Positions 44,885-54,464 of a DNA stretch of 64,000 nt are shown piece after piece; the first letter of the stretch is position 1; every line of letters starts with the position of its first letter. The position numbers were made by a program, and so were the translations under genes. The DNA lies in the NCBI GenBank assembly GCA_016872725.1, contig VGZC01000026.1:1-64000 (forward strand), written 5' to 3'. Below the pieces are notes generated by a model. It made no database searches. It had not been told where the DNA came from and was given only the letters and a program-made list of their open reading frames with translations. Source of the DNA: Planctomycetota bacterium. Its GTDB lineage: Bacteria; Planctomycetota; Planctomycetia; Pirellulales; Pirellulaceae.

Positions 44885-46447
44885 ATGGATAGTCACGATT
44901 CTCGGAACCGGTTTGTGCGCGGCGTAGTTGTTGGGTGGATCGCCCACGCATGCGGTATCGCGGTCACATTCTTCACCACTCCAATAGTCGTGCTTGAACT
45001 GGGTGATGTGGCCTATGGAGTCTGGTCCGTTGTCATATCGCTGACCGGCTATTATGCGTTGTTTGACCTTGGGCTCGGAAAGGCGGCGTCGAAGTACGTT
45101 GCCCAGTTTCACGGACAGGAGGATGTCGATTCGATACGCAGAGTGGTCGCGACAACGCAAGTGGCTTACCTTCAATTGTCATTAGTTCTGGCGATTGCCA
45201 CGATTTTCGCTGCTTGGTGCGTTCCCCACATCTTTTCCGTCGATGTTGTTCGAGACCACGAGATTCGATGGGTCGTGCTGCTTGTAGGCCTCCGAATGGC
45301 CTCGATGTTGTTGTCATCTCCGTATAGAGCCGCGATGGAGGGATACCAGCGGTTTGACATTTCAACCGCGATTGCAATCGGATCTCAGACGTGCAGCGCA
45401 GCGCTTGTCGTGGTGGTGTTGCGACTTGGAGGTCGAATCGTTCACCTAGGCGTATCGGCGTGTGTCATCGGCGTGCTGACAGATCTCATCCTCTGGCAGG
45501 TGGCGGTCCACCTTTTAGGCTTGCCGCGATTTCGTCTTTCGGACTCGGACTCCAAGACGAGGAATACGATGCTGGGCTTTGGCGCCCTTACGGTCTTGGC
45601 GAATTGCGCCAGAGGGATGGGGCAAAAGACGAGCATGATTGTTGCTGCGGCATTAGCGGGGCCGACTGTCGTCGCGCATTTCGCCATTGCCGATTCCATC
45701 GTCGATAAGGTGCTTAGACTGGGCAAGCCGATAGCGCAGGCGACGATGCCATCATGCAGCAGGCTTCGTGCTCGAAGCAGGGATGCGGAAATCTGCCGGC
45801 TTGTAGAGATCGCAATGCGAGTTCTTACAGCGATGGGCTTGTCCTTCTCTGTTACCCTATGGCTCTTTGGTCGCGAGTTTGTTGGGCATTGGATCGTGCC
45901 GGAATTCGCGAGCCATTGCGCTCCCTCGATCTTCCTTTTGGCTACATCGCTGATTGCAACCCTGCCAGGAAATGCGGCAATTGAGGTAATGCAGGGTGTA
46001 GGGCATGCCAGGCTATCGGCCATTTGCGGCGTGGCGGAGGCTGCGCTAATGATCTTGCTAAGCGCACTAATGGTGGCATCGCTCGGCTCCGTCGGGCTGG
46101 GAATCGCCGTTCTCATTCCCATCGCGTTGATTCGTGGCGTGGTGCTTCCAATCGTGATGTGCATGGCAATCGGTATGAGTCTTCGTAGGTATGTCACAAA
46201 TGTCGTCGGGGCTGCGCTGTGTGCATCGGCTCCGGGAGTGATTATAGGCCTTTCTATGAAGGCATGCATCGCCACGCCCAATCTGGTTGTTGTGATGTGC
46301 GTGATAGGCATCAACGTCGGCGTGTCCTGTCTGATAGTCGCGTACGTTGGCCTACCGAAGTCCGCTTGGGTGGCATTGATGGCGACAGTAGTGCGAAGGC
46401 GGAAGGGCGCCGCGCTTCGAAAGAATGGCGAATACGTCAGCTCCTGA
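44885..46447 (+). CDS. Wzx-type polysaccharide flippase
   Basis: The 520-residue protein is hydrophobic almost throughout, with 12-14 membrane helices. It carries the usual start of MOP-family flippases (VVVGWIAHACGIAVTFFTTPIVVLEL, then YGVWSVVISLTGYYALFDLGLGKAASKYVA). It would turn lipid-linked repeat units to the periplasmic face for polymerisation. The gene opens the low-GC part of the locus: G+C in sampled lines is about 53 %, against 65 % in the TPR gene. A 200-base gap without recognisable content separates it from the priming transferase. Confidence 0.88.
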   Translation: MDSHDSRNRFVRGVVVGWIAHACGIAVTFFTTPIVVLELGDVAYGVWSVVISLTGYYALFDLGLGKAASKYVAQFHGQEDVDSIRRVVATTQVAYLQLSLVLAIATIFAAWCVPHIFSVDVVRDHEIRWVVLLVGLRMASMLLSSPYRAAMEGYQRFDISTAIAIGSQTCSAALVVVVLRLGGRIVHLGVSACVIGVLTDLILWQVAVHLLGLPRFRLSDSDSKTRNTMLGFGALTVLANCARGMGQKTSMIVAAALAGPTVVAHFAIADSIVDKVLRLGKPIAQATMPSCSRLRARSRDAEICRLVEIAMRVLTAMGLSFSVTLWLFGREFVGHWIVPEFASHCAPSIFLLATSLIATLPGNAAIEVMQGVGHARLSAICGVAEAALMILLSALMVASLGSVGLGIAVLIPIALIRGVVLPIVMCMAIGMSLRRYVTNVVGAALCASAPGVIIGLSMKACIATPNLVVVMCVIGINVGVSCLIVAYVGLPKSAWVALMATVVRRRKGAALRKNGEYVSS

Positions 46448-46823
46448 ATCTGATGGCACGATGTGATCGGCGACGATAGGGCGAAATGCGCGGATAGTCC
46501 TACTGTTGTGAGCCGTTCTGCCGTGAGACGGTGTTGAGGCCAACAGGTGGCGTCGCTCGTGGTGATAGATTCTGGTCATTTGGTTGTGTAAGGGTCGACG
46601 GGTGCAATCGCTGGTGATGCGCTGAGGGTGGTCGCACCCAGACGCGACACGCAGCAGTTGGGCGATGATGTTGCGCGCTTGGGGAAACGTGAGGGGCGGA
46701 CCCATTATTCTTGATCGCCCTTACGCTTCCTACTGCGCGACGACCTTCAGCGTCGCGTGTGTGCGTGACACGGGATTGGCGACGTGCGGTGACTGGCTGT
46801 GCGGTGACAGCACGGAGTAGAGC
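46448..46823. other. Intergenic region without recognised content
   Basis: This gap of 376 bases follows the flippase gene. It contains an imperfect hairpin (cgcgacg ... cgtcgcg, about 46736-46757) and a near-duplicate word, tgcggtgac, at 46786 and 46801. No open frame on either strand looks coding. It may be remnant DNA from exchange of cassette genes. Confidence 0.45.
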
Positions 46824-47714
46824 GTGATGTACGGAAATGCGGCGCGAGATAGCGAGGACGGCGATAGGCTTTGGTCTGTGGTGGCATGTCCTGATTGCTA
46901 CGGAGCGATGATTGCGGCGGAAGGCAAGGTGCATTGCGGCCGTTGCGCAAGGCCATTTCCGATCGGATGGAACGGAGTACCAATATTGCTTGCGAGGGAA
47001 TCGCGGTATTGCTCGAATGAGGCGCGGATCTCCTGTTGGACTCCGCGCAATTCTCCCGCCCGAGACATGGTCAAATGGCGGTCGCGATATTGGTTTCCTA
47101 GAACGACACCGTATGACCTTACGCGTCGCCATCGGGAAGCGGTCATTGCGTCCGCTGGAGCAAATGGAGTTGTTCTTAATCTGGGTTCCGGTAGGCAGCG
47201 GCCCTTGAACTCTCGCCATATTCACCTGGACGTCTGTCCCCATCCAAATTGCACAGTCGTCGCGGACGCACAATTCTTGCCGTTTGCCGCCGAAACGATT
47301 GACGCCGTCTTGTGTGAAAACGTCTTTGAAATGTTACATCCGTTTCTCGCGGCAGCGGAATTGCGCCGGGTCGTAAAGCCGGGCGGACTAGTGTTTGTAT
47401 CGACCGCCTTTGTGTTACCGAAATGTCACGACGACGAGGCGTTCCGATACAGTGCAACTGGATTGCGTCGCGTATTTCACGATTGGGACGTCGTGGCGGC
47501 CGGTTCAGCGGCAGGGCCGTTTAGAGCGTTTGCGAGACTTGCTGAACTCGCTGTTGAGCACATTCTTCCGGGGCGAACGCTGCGGTTCATTGCGCGGTGG
47601 ATTGTCGCGTGGGGGATGCATCCCTGGAAGTACCTGGACCCCTGGATTCTCCGCCGCGACGACGGCGAGAAGGCGGGCACGAGTTGCTTCGTTGTCGTAA
47701 GGAAGGTCACATGA
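46824..47714 (+). CDS. SAM-dependent methyltransferase with N-terminal zinc ribbon
   Basis: The 296-residue protein starts with a Trm112/zinc-ribbon-like motif (CPDCYGAMIAAEGKVHCGRC, about 22-41). A class I methyltransferase domain follows, with VVLNLGSGRQRP (SAM-binding loop, about 115-126), DAVLCENVFEMLHP and RRVVKPGGLVFV. The target is probably a sugar or lipid-linked intermediate, given the neighbours. Its stop overlaps the start of the next methyltransferase (ATGA), so the two are translationally coupled. Confidence 0.82.
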   Translation: MMYGNAARDSEDGDRLWSVVACPDCYGAMIAAEGKVHCGRCARPFPIGWNGVPILLARESRYCSNEARISCWTPRNSPARDMVKWRSRYWFPRTTPYDLTRRHREAVIASAGANGVVLNLGSGRQRPLNSRHIHLDVCPHPNCTVVADAQFLPFAAETIDAVLCENVFEMLHPFLAAAELRRVVKPGGLVFVSTAFVLPKCHDDEAFRYSATGLRRVFHDWDVVAAGSAAGPFRAFARLAELAVEHILPGRTLRFIARWIVAWGMHPWKYLDPWILRRDDGEKAGTSCFVVVRKVT

Positions 47715-48658
47715 AGGCCGTTTGCGAACGGGCGGGCGATTGGTTTTCACGGCGCGTTGGCAGCGTCTGGGACGATGGGCTTTGGGAGTTTTCATCGTTG
47801 CAGGAGAGGGAGAGGCTTGTCGGGGCGGAATATTACCAGAGAGATTTCGAAGGGGAGTTTCAGAACTTTGTACTGCGGCGATATCGCAGGCATAGCCACA
47901 ACATTCAGTCAGAGGTCCTGAATCACCTTGCGGAATAACAAGAAATGCTCGACGCCGTCTCCCAATCTGCGAACCCGTTGCGAATACTCGATGCGGGCTG
48001 TGGAATTGGGACCGAATCGCTTTGTTTCTCCTACTTTGGCGCTGATGTCGTTGGTTGCGATGCAAGGTCGAGGGTCGTGCGGTTTGCTGACCGAAGGCGG
48101 GAGTTCTTCTCCGACCAGTGCGGTAGGTCGCTCGCATGCCGATTTGTGCACGGAAGTGTATTCGAAGCGCTAACGGACGCCGAATTCGACGCCGTATGGA
48201 TCCGGGAGGCGATTTCCCACATCCATCCATTGGAGCGGTTCTTGGAGGATCTGCACGGAACAATGGCGGCAGGTGGGATCGTTGTGATCCGAGAGCACAA
48301 CTCGGCGAATCGCTTTGTGCGATCGACCCTGACTCGACGTTTGAAACAGGTGGACCGCGAACTCGGAAGTGTGTATTGCTATCGTGACGCGGAGTCGGGC
48401 AGGGAATTCGAATTCGCGGACGAGCGCCCATTCTCGCTCGAGAGCATCTCAAGACTCTTGGGGGATTTCGGGTTTGAGGTTCGTGTAGCATTTGGACTAG
48501 GTGCGATTCCCAAGACACTGATATCGCGGTTCTTCATTTTCCGGCCGCTTAGACGCTTTGCCTACCAATGGTTATGGAATGCGGAGCGACGAGTGGGTCG
48601 CCGGCGGGTGGCGTGGCGGTGGGCGAAAGCGATGGTGGTTGTTGCGGTTCGCGTATGA
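47711..48658 (+). pseudogene. Methyltransferase interrupted by an in-frame TAA
   Basis: A single reading frame of 316 codons is split by TAA at 47936-47938 (codon 76). The upstream part (MKAVCERAGDWFSRR ... VLNHLAE) and the downstream part (from ATG 47945; LRILDAGCGIGTESL) read as one continuous methyltransferase: the N-terminal helical lead-in is separated from SAM motif I by only about 15 residues. One base change from CAA to TAA would explain it. The downstream part (237 residues) keeps the SAM fold and could be made by re-initiation, though no ribosome site is clear. A sequencing error is possible. Both outer ends keep coupled ATGA overlaps with the neighbouring genes. Confidence 0.75.
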
Positions 48659-49743
48659 CGCAGAAAGCTATGTCGACAGCATTCGATCTATTCAGGGATG
48701 TGCTCGCCTTCGGCGCAAAATGGTCGGGTCTCAGCGCGGGCGTAAGGATGTGTTCGCCATGCGGACTCTTGGTAGTCTGCTATCACAGCGTTCTTCCGGA
48801 AATACCGACTGACGACACAGGGAGGTTTCGGCATGCTGTGTGTGTGCCCCGGTTTCGCGAGCAGATGGAATTCCTCTCATCGAGATTTCACGTCATTCCG
48901 CCGCGACAGTGTTTGGACGCGATCCAAAGGGAAAGGCGGCTCCCCCGCGGAAGCGCGCTCATCACTTTCGATGATGGATACAAGAACAATATCGTGTATG
49001 CGGCGCCGGAGCTGTCTCGAATGGGAATACCCGCGCTCTTCGCCGTTTCGACGGGATATGTCGGAGGACGTCAGCTCCTTTGGACGCAGGAAGTGTTTGA
49101 GCGCGTCATGCAGTGGGGTGGGCCGGCCATCGCGGTGCCCTGGTCGAAAGGAGAGGTTCCGGTATCTCGTTGCAGCCGGAACCGTTCTGCGCTTGCGCAC
49201 CGTATCAGGCGGTATTGCAAGAGCATTGGGCAGCACGAGCTTTGCGATTATCTTGGGAGAATTCGGGGCGGTGGAGGGCTTGTCGTGGATGGCGGGCTCG
49301 AGGAACTGTACGCGTTCATGGATTGGAGCGATGTGAAGTCGCTCGTCCGTCGTGGTTTCGATGTGGCGTCGCATACTGTGTCGCATCCAATCTTGGCGCG
49401 AATGGAGCCGTGCCAGATTCGGGAAGAGTTGTGCGAGAGCAAGGCGGCAATAGAGCGCCACACAGGGTCGACGTGCTCGTGTATTTGCTATCCAAACGGT
49501 GAATCGCAGGACGTCACTCCAAGAGTTTTGGAGTTGGCGGCAGAAGTGGGGTACGAATTGGGATTTACGACAAGTTCTTGCGCGAATCGCACGGATGTAG
49601 ATCCCCTGGCGATTGGCCGGATCGGCACGTCAAGCCATCAGTCCATGCCCGTTTTTGAATGGCGAGCCAGCGCGTTGGGGGCTTTCTCGCGGGGCCTAGA
49701 GTGCCGCCGCGAAATGAGGGATTCGAGGTCGGGGAGAGGCTGA
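48655..49743 (+). CDS. Polysaccharide deacetylase (NodB homology)
   Basis: The 362-residue protein belongs to the carbohydrate esterase 4 group. The metal and catalytic residues are visible: ITFDDGYKNN (Asp106-Asp107), SHTVSHP (His240 and His244) and CYPNGE. A hydrophobic approach (LLVVCYHSVLP) precedes the barrel. It removes acetyl groups from amino sugars in a polymer or intermediate. The ATG at 48655 overlaps the previous stop codon. No signal peptide is obvious, so the site of action is unsure. Relatives are common in exosortase EPS loci. Confidence 0.88.
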   Translation: MTQKAMSTAFDLFRDVLAFGAKWSGLSAGVRMCSPCGLLVVCYHSVLPEIPTDDTGRFRHAVCVPRFREQMEFLSSRFHVIPPRQCLDAIQRERRLPRGSALITFDDGYKNNIVYAAPELSRMGIPALFAVSTGYVGGRQLLWTQEVFERVMQWGGPAIAVPWSKGEVPVSRCSRNRSALAHRIRRYCKSIGQHELCDYLGRIRGGGGLVVDGGLEELYAFMDWSDVKSLVRRGFDVASHTVSHPILARMEPCQIREELCESKAAIERHTGSTCSCICYPNGESQDVTPRVLELAAEVGYELGFTTSSCANRTDVDPLAIGRIGTSSHQSMPVFEWRASALGAFSRGLECRREMRDSRSGRG

Positions 49744-50048
49744 TTCTGGGGCGAATCGTGGCCGTTCAGGGGCCGCGACGAGATCTGCGGGTCGAATAGC
49801 AGATCGGGACGATTGTCGCCATTGGCGGCGATTCGTTAGGAGGGATAGGCAAGGGGTGAATGCGATTCAAACGCCGGGGCGCCACCCCGGCACCTCAGTT
49901 TGCGCGGAATCGACCCCCTCGCGTCCAGATCCGTTCCCTACGCTCATTGCATGACCTGGAACATTCCAGCGCGGAAAGCCTATGGGTGTCTTCGGTTCTT
50001 GCTCTGGATCTCGATGGCAGTATTGAAGAACGCGAAGTTCGGACTCCG
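49744..50048. other. Intergenic region with a 7-bp hairpin
   Basis: This gap of 305 bases precedes a glycosyltransferase gene. It has a GC hairpin (gccgggg and ccccggc, loop cgcca, 49873-49891) like those at 38523-38587. The open frame upstream of the glycosyltransferase start runs across this hairpin and does not look coding. Confidence 0.5.
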
Positions 50049-51209
50049 ATGGTGAGAATCTCATTTGTTGTGAACGGGTTCGTGGTCGGCGGAATTCAGC
50101 GGTCCGTGGCGCGAATCGTCAATGGACTTGATGTCTCGAGGTTTGAATGTTCAATCATTAGTCTGACCGATGATCTGTCCGCTGCGGGTTGGATCACGAA
50201 TCCCACTGTTCGCGTGGTTACTCTGGGGAAACGAGCCGGAAATGACATAGGAGTCGCCGTGCGACTGGCGCGAGTACTTCGCACTCTGCGACCGCGTATC
50301 GTGCAGTCGCACAACTGGGGAACGCTCGTAGAGACCGTGTGTGCGCGACGAATTGCGGGCGTTCCGGTGCACATCCACGCCGAGCGAGGCACGGTTGGCG
50401 CACACAACTGGTCGCCTGGGTGGCGCACTTCTATTCGCCGGATTGTGATGCGCCTGGCACTGGAGACAGTGGATGTCGCCATGACCAATGCGGAATCCGT
50501 TGCGAAAAGGTTGTGTGAGTGTTGTGGATATTTGCAATCTCGAATGATCGTAATCCCTAATGGGCTGGACGTTCGCACATCAAACGGCGACCACGCGGAA
50601 CGATCGAAGACGCGGCGGACGATTGGCGCTCGCGACGATGACATCGTCGTGGGTAGCATTGGCCGCCTTGATCCGGTAAAGGGCTTCGATATGGCGGTGG
50701 ACGCCGTAAGGATGCTGCGGGCGCATAGGTCGGACGTGCACTTCGTTGTCATTGGAGACGGCCCGATGCGCGAGCAACTATCGGCGAAAGTTCGGGAGGC
50801 CGAGTGCGCCTCGTATGTGCACCTAGTGGGGCACCATGACGACGTAGAAACGTGGTTGCGAGCAATGGACGTCTATGTCAACACGAGTATTAGCGAGGGA
50901 ATGAGTCAGTCCATTCTCGAGGCGATGGCGATTGGGCTTCCGATGATTGTGACTGACGTCGGAGACAATGCTCGCCTGGTAGGCGGTCCAGAACCGTGTG
51001 GGCTTGTCGTGCCACCGAATTGCAAAGGCGTTTTGGCCTGGGCGATGAATTGGGTTGCGGCAAGCGTGAGAGTACGGGAGGAACTGGGCCGGAGCGCGCT
51101 TCGTCGATACCGGGAGAATTACACGGCGTCGCGAATGCTTGAGAGGTTCTCCCATCTTTACGGCGGTTTGGAAGCGGGAATCGCTAGTGGGCCATGTCAG
51201 CAACACTGA
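50049..51209 (+). CDS. GT4-family glycosyltransferase
   Basis: This is a GT-B fold enzyme of 386 residues. The N-terminal domain shows VVNGFVVGGIQRSVARI, the glycine-rich acceptor-side loop. The C-terminal domain has VGSIGRLDPVKGFDMAV, VIGDGPMREQL and the nucleotide-sugar motif SISEGMSQSILEAMAIGLPMIVTDVG. It adds one sugar to the growing repeat unit on the cytoplasmic face. The start at 50049 is set by the first strand of the fold. It overlaps the next gene by 16 bases. Confidence 0.87.
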   Translation: MVRISFVVNGFVVGGIQRSVARIVNGLDVSRFECSIISLTDDLSAAGWITNPTVRVVTLGKRAGNDIGVAVRLARVLRTLRPRIVQSHNWGTLVETVCARRIAGVPVHIHAERGTVGAHNWSPGWRTSIRRIVMRLALETVDVAMTNAESVAKRLCECCGYLQSRMIVIPNGLDVRTSNGDHAERSKTRRTIGARDDDIVVGSIGRLDPVKGFDMAVDAVRMLRAHRSDVHFVVIGDGPMREQLSAKVREAECASYVHLVGHHDDVETWLRAMDVYVNTSISEGMSQSILEAMAIGLPMIVTDVGDNARLVGGPEPCGLVVPPNCKGVLAWAMNWVAASVRVREELGRSALRRYRENYTASRMLERFSHLYGGLEAGIASGPCQQH

Positions 51210-52558
51210 TCGCGTGGCTGGTTCTGATCGCCTGCACGTCGCTGCTCTCGGCGCGACGCTCGGCGTGGGGAATAGTCGTCTATTTTGTTACGTTTTTCGC
51301 AAATCCATCATTCTGGTGGTGGGGCCGTCCCATCGCGGAATATCGATGGAATCTAGTCGGCGGTATCGTTCTCATGATCGCGCTTGTAACGGAGTGGTTC
51401 GCCGGTCGTGCGTCCAAGGCGACGGGGCCTGCGCGGCCTCGGTGGGCGAACTGGATAAGTTTCGGAATGTTGTTGAATGCGACTCTCGTTCACCTGATGA
51501 CCGGGGCAACAAGCGTGAGTGGGGAGGCGTATGGACGATTGGTTAAGTCCATCGGGCTGTTCTGGATGATTGGTGCGGCAATTCGTTCACGGAAAGACCT
51601 TCATCTTGTAACTTTGGCAATTGCGCTGGGAGTCGGCTATATAGGATACGAAGCAACGATAAATGATCGGGGCCGAGTGCGAAGCAATCGTCTCGAGGGG
51701 ATTGGCGCTCCCGGCGCCGCGGACGCAAATCACGCCGCCGCACTGGTCGTTGCTGTCATGCCGATGATCGCGGCGAACGCCATTGAGGGGGGGCGGTGGA
51801 TCAGATGTGCGATGCTCGCGATCGGGCCGCTCGTAATCAACGTCCTGATTCTGTTCAATAGTCGAGGAGGGTTCCTTGCGGCTATTGCCGCCGCTGTTGG
51901 ATTCGTCGCTGTCGCGCCACCGACGGCGAGGCGGGGCGTCATTGCTGTCGTAATCGCGGGCTCTTTTGCCGGATGGATGCTATTGGGCGACGAGCGTATT
52001 GTGAATCGCTTCGTGAGGACTTTTTCGAGCGAGAATGAGTTGGATGCGTCGGCGCTTGGTCGAAAGACGTTTTGGATGGCGGGAATTCGCATGGTCCGTG
52101 ACTATCCGCTCGGCGCCGGTGGGAATGCATTCAAAATGGTGCACGGATTCGACTACATCGCATCGACTGCCAGCGATCCAAGGTTTGTCGTGGCGCGGGC
52201 GGTGCACAACGGATTCATCAATGAGGCATGCGAGTGGGGACTCCAGGGCGCCGCGCTTCGCCTTGTCCTATTGCTGGGTTCAATCGCGTTAATGGTCCGC
52301 GCGACATGGAAGACGCGGTTCCCGGATGGTGCATCCAATATTGCGACCGCGTGCGGGCTCGTCAGCGGCATGGTCGGATTCGTCGTGACCTCCATGTTCG
52401 GTGACGTGTTCGACGCGGAGTGGGGGATTTGGCTTGCGGCGCTCGCATGCGCACACGATCGCGTATCCATGAGATCCGATTCGGAGAATGCAAATCGTGA
52501 GATGCTCGATGAAATGGGCGGAGAAGGTGCAAGGGAATCCGTGGTGACAACAGCGTGA
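51194..52558 (+). CDS. O-antigen ligase/polymerase-like membrane protein
   Basis: The 454-residue protein has about 10-12 membrane helices and one larger periplasmic loop (about 275-335) containing GRKTFWMAGIRMVRDYPLGAGGN and AVHNGFINEACEWG. This is the pattern of the Wzy_C/WaaL family, in which loop His and Arg residues act in joining polymer units. It would be the polymerase or ligase of this locus. Its GTG/ATG start overlaps the upstream glycosyltransferase. Confidence 0.82.
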   Translation: MSATLIAWLVLIACTSLLSARRSAWGIVVYFVTFFANPSFWWWGRPIAEYRWNLVGGIVLMIALVTEWFAGRASKATGPARPRWANWISFGMLLNATLVHLMTGATSVSGEAYGRLVKSIGLFWMIGAAIRSRKDLHLVTLAIALGVGYIGYEATINDRGRVRSNRLEGIGAPGAADANHAAALVVAVMPMIAANAIEGGRWIRCAMLAIGPLVINVLILFNSRGGFLAAIAAAVGFVAVAPPTARRGVIAVVIAGSFAGWMLLGDERIVNRFVRTFSSENELDASALGRKTFWMAGIRMVRDYPLGAGGNAFKMVHGFDYIASTASDPRFVVARAVHNGFINEACEWGLQGAALRLVLLLGSIALMVRATWKTRFPDGASNIATACGLVSGMVGFVVTSMFGDVFDAEWGIWLAALACAHDRVSMRSDSENANREMLDEMGGEGARESVVTTA

Positions 52559-52627
52559 ACATGAAGGTGCGGGGCAGATGAATTCGACCGGGATGGTTCC
52601 CAAGAAACGGCTGGGGGAATAGTCGAA

Positions 52628-53578
52628 GTGAATGTCAAGGGAGAAAGAGAGCAAAGCAGTGTAATTGGAACGGCGGCGATGGGAGAGCGGTCGATCTTCG
52701 TCAAAACGTATGTGCCGGACGGGTGGGATCAGTCGCACGAAACCGTGCCGTTACGTGTCGCAAGGGAAGCGACAGTTATCGCTCGCCTAGGGGGTGTCGG
52801 TGGGCTTCGAGGTCGGCTTGGCGTTCCCCGGCTAGTCGACCACGTGCCGGCACTTGGGACGGTCGCGACGGAGGCGGTTTCAGGTACTACGTTGGACAAG
52901 GTGCTGGCGAGGAATGGCGAGGATTGCCGGAGAGCGGTCTTTCTGGCTGGGAAATGGATTCAGCGATTGCAATCGCTAAGAATTGAATTGGCCGACTATG
53001 CGAGCTACACTGAGATCGATCCCGACGACTTGATCATGTACTGTGATATTCGACTGCGAGCGCTCTCGGAACGTGGGCTGCGCTGGGTGACGCGACGCCG
53101 CACGGCGGCCATCCTGAACACAGTCGACAGCCTGTTGCGTGCTTCATCCGCAACAAGTAGATCGCGCTCATGGTGTCATTGCGACTACTCACCCGGCAAC
53201 ATCATATGGGACGGTTTCAAGTTGACACCCATTGACTTCGGCAATGCGCGAATCGACCTAGAGTTACTCGATGTTGCGACGTTCGTGCATCGTCTCGAAA
53301 TGATCGCCTTGGTGCGCCCTTGGCGATTCTGGCCAGTAAGGAAGTGGGCGGATGCGTTTGTACGGGGTTATGGTCGCCCGAACGTATCGAGCGACCCCGT
53401 ATTTCAGGCGATCGCGATTCGCTTGCTGCTTTGCCGGCTTCTTACAAACGTGCGTCGAGTCGCTCAGAATCGCCGGCAGGCTGGGCATGATTTTTGGATG
53501 AGGGCCTGCCTGAAGAGGAGACTCATAAAGGCAGTCCGTAGTGTTTACGGAGTGTCGCGACAGGAGTTGCCATCTTGA
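52628..53578 (+). CDS. APH-fold kinase-like protein
   Basis: The 316-residue protein has the aminoglycoside phosphotransferase/choline kinase core: a Lys in the N lobe (SIFVKTYVP), the catalytic loop WCHCDYSPGNIIWD (Asp base and Asn) and the metal-binding PIDFGNA. In polysaccharide loci such proteins may phosphorylate a sugar or a lipid-linked unit; the substrate here is unknown. The GTG start at 52628 has only a weak ribosome site. The next gene begins close to its stop. Antibiotic resistance is not implied by the fold alone. Confidence 0.75.
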   Translation: MNVKGEREQSSVIGTAAMGERSIFVKTYVPDGWDQSHETVPLRVAREATVIARLGGVGGLRGRLGVPRLVDHVPALGTVATEAVSGTTLDKVLARNGEDCRRAVFLAGKWIQRLQSLRIELADYASYTEIDPDDLIMYCDIRLRALSERGLRWVTRRRTAAILNTVDSLLRASSATSRSRSWCHCDYSPGNIIWDGFKLTPIDFGNARIDLELLDVATFVHRLEMIALVRPWRFWPVRKWADAFVRGYGRPNVSSDPVFQAIAIRLLLCRLLTNVRRVAQNRRQAGHDFWMRACLKRRLIKAVRSVYGVSRQELPS

Positions 53579-53595
53579 GAGCGAGGGAATCGTAC

Positions 53596-54411
53596 ATGGC
53601 GCATCGCCTTCCCGAAGGGCAGGACGTCCGGAATCGGTACTGGAGTAGTGTTGCGTCGGACTATCGCAGCCACTGGAGCACAACACATGCCGACGGGAAG
53701 CTCTACGCCCGAATTGAGGCCGCGATGCTCTCCGAGTTCATCGGCGCGTCGGAGGGACGGCGCGTACTGGACCTGTGTTGTGGGACGGGGCGAAACTCCG
53801 TCGCGATTGCGATGTCAGGCGCTTCCGTTGTCGGAATTGACGGCGCCGAGGGGATGGTTGAACAGGCGCGGAATGTCGCCCGAGAACGTGACTTAGAGAA
53901 TGTGGAGTTCCTCGTGGGAGATTCGAGGCAGCTGCCGTTCGCGAATGACGAATTTGATGCCGTCGTGGGCACTCGGTTCATGTATATGATGGATCAGGAA
54001 GAGAAGCGGCGGATCATCCAAGAGGCGGCGCGAGTTGTGCGGCCGGGCGGTGCTGTTGTGTTGCATTTCAACGGGTTTCTGTTTGGATTGCGGCACGAAT
54101 TCGGCAATCTTGTGCGTGGTCGTATGTGCCGTATGCGCGACCGATACCTTTGGCCGGGCACCGTGGGACGAATGTTCCAAGGGCTTCGGGTGGAACGCGT
54201 TGTGGGCGTCAAGTTGCCAAATCTCGCGATCTTGGAACGGGCAATAGGGTCGAAGACGGCGTTGCAGGTGAACAGGCTGGCCCGCGTCCCTTTCATACGA
54301 TTCCTGTGCCAGTATATCCTGGTCGTCGCACGAAAGGGAGGCACTCCGTTGCCTGGGATCGCGCCCATAACATCGGAAGAGCGCATGGATTGCGACTCGG
54401 TAAGTTCCTAG
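53596..54411 (+). CDS. Class I SAM-dependent methyltransferase
   Basis: The 271-residue enzyme shows YWSSVASDYRSHW at the N terminus, SAM motif I VLDLCCGTGRNS, VVGIDGAEGMVEQAR (motif II acid), LPFANDEFDAVVG and ARVVRPGGAVVLHF. It is a small-molecule type methyltransferase (Methyltransf_11/25). The ATG at 53596 with aggga seven bases upstream is preferred over a TTG at 53575 that overlaps the preceding stop. The acceptor is probably a sugar or a lipid-linked intermediate. Confidence 0.85.
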   Translation: MAHRLPEGQDVRNRYWSSVASDYRSHWSTTHADGKLYARIEAAMLSEFIGASEGRRVLDLCCGTGRNSVAIAMSGASVVGIDGAEGMVEQARNVARERDLENVEFLVGDSRQLPFANDEFDAVVGTRFMYMMDQEEKRRIIQEAARVVRPGGAVVLHFNGFLFGLRHEFGNLVRGRMCRMRDRYLWPGTVGRMFQGLRVERVVGVKLPNLAILERAIGSKTALQVNRLARVPFIRFLCQYILVVARKGGTPLPGIAPITSEERMDCDSVSS

Positions 54412-54464
54412 ACTGCGGTCTTGATACATTCCCCGGCGAAATTGCGTGATCGGCGATTCCGCGA

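Noticed and set aside
52628-53578. Aminoglycoside resistance gene
   Set aside because: Only the general kinase-fold motifs match. The position inside an EPS locus argues for a sugar or lipid substrate.
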